A stretch of 64,000 nt of DNA, from contig JAHEFB010000003.1 of the NCBI GenBank assembly GCA_024640405.1, forward strand, positions 62,001 to 126,000, read 5' to 3'. This DNA is from Alphaproteobacteria bacterium (GTDB taxonomy: Bacteria; Pseudomonadota; Alphaproteobacteria; Rhizobiales; Aestuariivirgaceae). Under the pieces are notes generated by a model, which saw nothing but the letters and a program-made list of their open reading frames with translations, was not told where the DNA came from and did not search any database. This document shows positions 60,179 to 64,000 of the stretch, piece by piece; the stretch's first letter is position 1; each line of letters starts with the position of its first letter. Made by a program: the position numbers and the translations under genes.

Positions 60179-61311
60179 TTTTCCGGCTCCGCGGTTGCGG
60201 CAAACACCTTCAGCCGCTGACTGGGGATTTCAATGCGCATGCGCCCACCGACCTGAATTTCCATTCGGCGCACCGCGTTGACTGAAAAATCGGCTACGAT
60301 CTGCCCGGTGCCAAGGTCAGGACTACTCAGTCTGGTGCGCCAGAACGAGCCGAGGAATTCCATTTCATCGACTGTTGTTTCAACCGTGTTGCCTGGCTCG
60401 CTGATCTCTTCCGGTGCACCGGTTGATCGCGCTCCATCGCCATGCGGGATGATGTCTTCAGGCCGGATAACGGCAATCACCTGCTGACCATCGGTGTGGG
60501 TATGAGGCGCGCTGGCCAATGTTTGCTTGCCAACCCTGATACCTTTGCCCTTCATGCCGGCTTCACAGTCAAGCTGGTTTGTCTCACCGATAAAATCCGC
60601 GACAAACAGTGACACCGGCTCGCGGTAAACGTCAGTCGGCGAACCGACCTGTTCTATGACACCGTGGTTCATCACTACGATGCGGTCTGCCATGGCCAGC
60701 GCTTCTTCCTGATCGTGGGTGACCATGATGGTGGTCACACCCAGCTTGCGCTGCAGGTCCTTGACCTCGTGACGAAGATGCACGCGTACCTTTGCGTCCA
60801 GTGCCGACAACGGCTCATCCAGCAGCAGCAGGCCCGGTGACATGGCGATGGCACGTGCAAGCGCGATGCGCTGTTGCTGTCCACCCGATAATTGCGCTGG
60901 ATATTTTTTGGCCTGCTCAGGCAGTCCGACCAGCTCCAGCAGTTCAGCCACGCGCTTTTCGATATCCGGTCTGGCGATACCCGAATTTTCCAGCCCGAAG
61001 GCAATGTTCTTTTCAACGGTCAGATTTGGAAAAAGTGCGTAAGACTGAAATACGATACCGAAGTCCCGTTCAGACGGCGGTAACGCGGATATATCCTGCC
61101 CGTCCTGAAAAACTGAACCCGTGGTCTGGATATCCAGCCCTGCTATGGCTCTGAGCAGGGTTGTCTTGCCGCACCCGGACGGACCCAGGAAACAAACGAA
61201 CTCGCTGCGGCGCACCTCAAGCGATATATCCTTCAGTGCGTAAAAATCCCCGAACGCCTTCCAGACATTCTCAATCTTCAGATAGGTTTCCGCTGTACTT
61301 GCCTGCCCCAT
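60175..61311 (-). CDS. phnT: 2-aminoethylphosphonate-type ABC transporter ATPase (PhnT-like)
   Basis: 378 residues. ATPase core: Walker A LGPSGCGKTTLLRAIAGLD, signature LSGGQQQRIALARA, Walker B LLLLDEPLSALDAKVR, then a TOBE domain in the C-terminal 120 residues (VIRPEDIIP, MEFLGSFWRTRL). This layout is common to PhnT and to Fe/polyamine ATPases. ATG 61311 with GGGGAAACGC upstream is preferred to the frame's upstream start codons to 61380. It follows the substrate-binding protein gene by about 100 bases and is coupled to the permease gene. Confidence 0.88.
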   Translation of the reverse strand: MGQASTAETYLKIENVWKAFGDFYALKDISLEVRRSEFVCFLGPSGCGKTTLLRAIAGLDIQTTGSVFQDGQDISALPPSERDFGIVFQSYALFPNLTVEKNIAFGLENSGIARPDIEKRVAELLELVGLPEQAKKYPAQLSGGQQQRIALARAIAMSPGLLLLDEPLSALDAKVRVHLRHEVKDLQRKLGVTTIMVTHDQEEALAMADRIVVMNHGVIEQVGSPTDVYREPVSLFVADFIGETNQLDCEAGMKGKGIRVGKQTLASAPHTHTDGQQVIAVIRPEDIIPHGDGARSTGAPEEISEPGNTVETTVDEMEFLGSFWRTRLSSPDLGTGQIVADFSVNAVRRMEIQVGGRMRIEIPSQRLKVFAATAEPEK

Positions 61312-61416
61312 TTGCGTTTCCCCGAACAATCGCCCCATGCAGCATCTGTTCAGTGCCACAATACCATAATTCAGAGGCACCGGCGATCAACCGGTGCCTC
61401 GTCGTGGTTTTTGTTG

Positions 61417-62442
61417 TTAGCCCTTGGGCTCTGATTTGGAGTCGTAGCGTTTTTGCCACTCGTCCAGTATTGCCTTGCGGTTGTTGGCGGCAAATTCAAA
61501 GTCATTGTCGATCATCTTCTCCAGCAGGTTTGCAGGGAAGTGTTCAACAGGCTTGGCAACGCCTGGATATGCAACCACGGCGTAGCCGGAATTGTACATC
61601 TCGTTAGCCTTCTTGGTGACGGTCCAGTCAGCAAGCGTCTTTGCATCTTCCAGGTTATCGGTGCCGGCAACAATCGCTGTTGCTTCCATATCCCACCCCA
61701 CACCTTCTTCAGGCACGATGATTTCGAGGGGAGCGCCTGCGGCTTTTGACTTTGCGCCGCGGAACGCGAACGACACGCCGATCGGAATTTCACCGGCAGC
61801 AGCCATCTTGCACGGTTTGGAACCGGAATGGGTATACGCCGCAATATTGGCGTGCAGGCCATCCATGAATGCCCAACCGTCCTTCTCACCGAACATCTGC
61901 AGCCAGCTGGAAACATCCAGGAAACCGGTACCGGATGAATTTGGATTTGGCATGATGACGTGGCCCTTGTATTCGGCCTTGGTCAGATCCTTCCAGGTCT
62001 TCGGCGCGGTAAGCCCGAGTTTGCCACCCTCAACTGTGTTGAAGCAAACCGATGCAACCCACGCGTCCATGCCTGTCCAGGTTGGTGGTGTGCTCTTGTC
62101 GACAAATTTCGGGTCGAGGTTTTCAACTCCTTTTGGCGCGTATGGTTCCAGCATGCCTTCGGATTTCAGCAGCAGCAGGGACGTGGCGGCAAGCCCCCAG
62201 ACCACATCGGCCTGCGGATTGTTCTTTTCAGCCAGCAGCTTCGCGGTCACAACACCGGTTGAGTCACGAACCCAGTTAATCGTGATATCAGGGTGATCTG
62301 CATTGAACGCATCAGCATATTTCTTGAGATCTTCAGCTTCGATTGCGGTGTAAACCGTCAATTCGCCGGCCATAGCCGCCGATATCGACATAACACCAAT
62401 CGCAACACCTGCCATAAGTCCACCAGCAAGTTTCTTAAACAT
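61417..62442 (-). CDS. phnS: 2-aminoethylphosphonate-type ABC transporter substrate-binding protein (PhnS-like)
   Basis: 341 residues. Signal peptide (LAGGLMAGVAIGVMSISAAMA) then ELTVYTAIEAEDLKKYADAFNADHPDITINWVRDSTGVVTAKLLAEKNNPQADVVWG, the standard beginning of AEP- and Fe3+-binding proteins. Family motifs: LNYP-like VMPNPNSSGTGFLDVSSWLQ. The neighbouring tmpAB genes and the transporter's PhnSTU composition support aminoalkyl phosphonates as ligands. Periplasmic. A 10-bp inverted repeat lies 17 bases upstream of the ATG. Confidence 0.88.
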   Translation of the reverse strand: MFKKLAGGLMAGVAIGVMSISAAMAGELTVYTAIEAEDLKKYADAFNADHPDITINWVRDSTGVVTAKLLAEKNNPQADVVWGLAATSLLLLKSEGMLEPYAPKGVENLDPKFVDKSTPPTWTGMDAWVASVCFNTVEGGKLGLTAPKTWKDLTKAEYKGHVIMPNPNSSGTGFLDVSSWLQMFGEKDGWAFMDGLHANIAAYTHSGSKPCKMAAAGEIPIGVSFAFRGAKSKAAGAPLEIIVPEEGVGWDMEATAIVAGTDNLEDAKTLADWTVTKKANEMYNSGYAVVAYPGVAKPVEHFPANLLEKMIDNDFEFAANNRKAILDEWQKRYDSKSEPKG

Positions 62443-62458
62443 GACACCTCCTTGTCAG

Positions 62459-62497
62459 CGCATGATTCTAATTGTCACAAAGGCTGGCAATCATGCG
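62459..62497. promoter_or_regulatory. Inverted repeat upstream of phnS (candidate operator or 5'-UTR hairpin)
   Basis: CGCATGATT (62459-62467) and AATCATGCG (62489-62497) form a perfect 9-bp inverted repeat around a 21-base spacer, starting 17 bases upstream of the phnS start codon on the minus strand. Position suits an operator or an RNA hairpin that controls translation. Function is inferred only. Confidence 0.35.
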
Positions 62498-62630
62498 TAT
62501 GCCACAACCTCAAAAACTCATTTATCGTCGCCCCGCCAGATATGGTTGCGTTATGTGACAGATAAATGAAATCGATAATAATGATGCAACGACCGATTTG
62601 ATTTATAGGTCAAAAAACCGCCCGTCCCTG

Positions 62631-62672
62631 GGTCTCGTTGACAAACTCCATCATGAGTTTGTCAACGGGACC
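62631..62672 (-). terminator. Long perfect hairpin after tmpB, probable terminator
   Basis: GTTGACAAACTC (62637-62648) and GAGTTTGTCAAC (62655-62666) give a perfect 12-bp stem with a 6-base loop, extended by GGTC/GACC. Reading from tmpB, it starts about 11 bases after the stop and is followed, after a GC-rich spacer, by a T run (62613-62618 on the + strand AAAAAA). It may terminate or attenuate between tmpAB and the transporter genes. Confidence 0.6.
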
Positions 62673-62682
62673 TAGTCTGCAA

Positions 62683-64000
<1,318 letters not shown>

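Noticed and set aside
62465-62495. Pho box upstream of phnS
   Set aside because: TTGTCAC and GCTGGCA are suggestive, but the spacing is 12 rather than 11 and the orientation is opposite to the genes; not enough for a call.

Overview
The window looks like chromosomal DNA of an alphaproteobacterium, most likely of the order Hyphomicrobiales (Rhizobiales). The best taxonomic clue is at the left edge: the C-terminal two thirds or so of a giant 11-residue-repeat protein resembling the Growth Pole Ring protein (GPR/RgsE) of polar-growing rhizobia. A DUF2852 gene, dgcN-dgcA and the general gene style agree with this. No rRNA, tRNA, CRISPR array, intact prophage or intact insertion sequence was seen.

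Layout. 1-20 kb is mixed housekeeping and peripheral metabolism: GPR-like protein, a 418-bp inverted-repeat element, a GFA protein, a zinc alcohol dehydrogenase, the D-glutamate genes dgcN-dgcA, an MFS carrier, enoyl-CoA hydratase, a DMT transporter, a threonine dehydratase-like enzyme, DUF2852 with a decayed partial copy beside a possible IS scar, an SDR enzyme, PPK2, a DAO-type oxidase, a secreted GH3 protein, a thioredoxin-like protein, a split YedE-type transporter and a lone ParA-like ATPase.

20.6-44.6 kb is the most remarkable part: eighteen genes all on the minus strand, mostly overlapping or a few bases apart. In transcription order they encode a periplasmic binding protein (HAAT type), an aldehyde dehydrogenase, an AraC regulator, LivH, LivM, LivG, a LivF fused to a UPF0261 (Tm-1-like) domain, a TIM-barrel protein of the phosphoenolpyruvate hydrolase family (the partner domain in plant Tm-1), a 1187-residue flotillin with 44-residue repeats, two SRPBCC proteins, a three-part molybdenum hydroxylase whose large subunit is split in two, MoxR and VWA maturation proteins, an amidohydrolase, a metallo-beta-lactamase-fold lactonase-like protein and an SMP-30/isochorismatase fusion. 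It reads as uptake, membrane organisation, hydroxylation, lactone or amide opening and aldehyde oxidation of one unidentified compound. The substrate cannot be told from sequence.

46.4-64 kb is devoted largely to phosphonates. Module 1 is phnW-phnA-phnY-pbfA (2-aminoethylphosphonate to phosphonoacetaldehyde, phosphonoacetate, then acetate and phosphate, with PbfA feeding in (R)-1-hydroxy-2-aminoethylphosphonate), with a DMT transporter downstream, a Na/Pi carrier with a PhoU-like tail upstream and a divergent LysR regulator. Module 2, at the right edge, is tmpA-tmpB (oxidative cleavage of 2-trimethylaminoethylphosphonate to glycine betaine and phosphate) followed by an ABC transporter of the 2-aminoethylphosphonate type (phnS, phnT, phnU). 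Between them lie a secreted amidohydrolase/FixH-like/MauG-like operon and the remnant of a VPLPA-CTERM protein.

Limits: all homology calls are from recognition of motifs and family sequence, without database search. Start codons were chosen by eye from Shine-Dalgarno matches and overlap with upstream genes.
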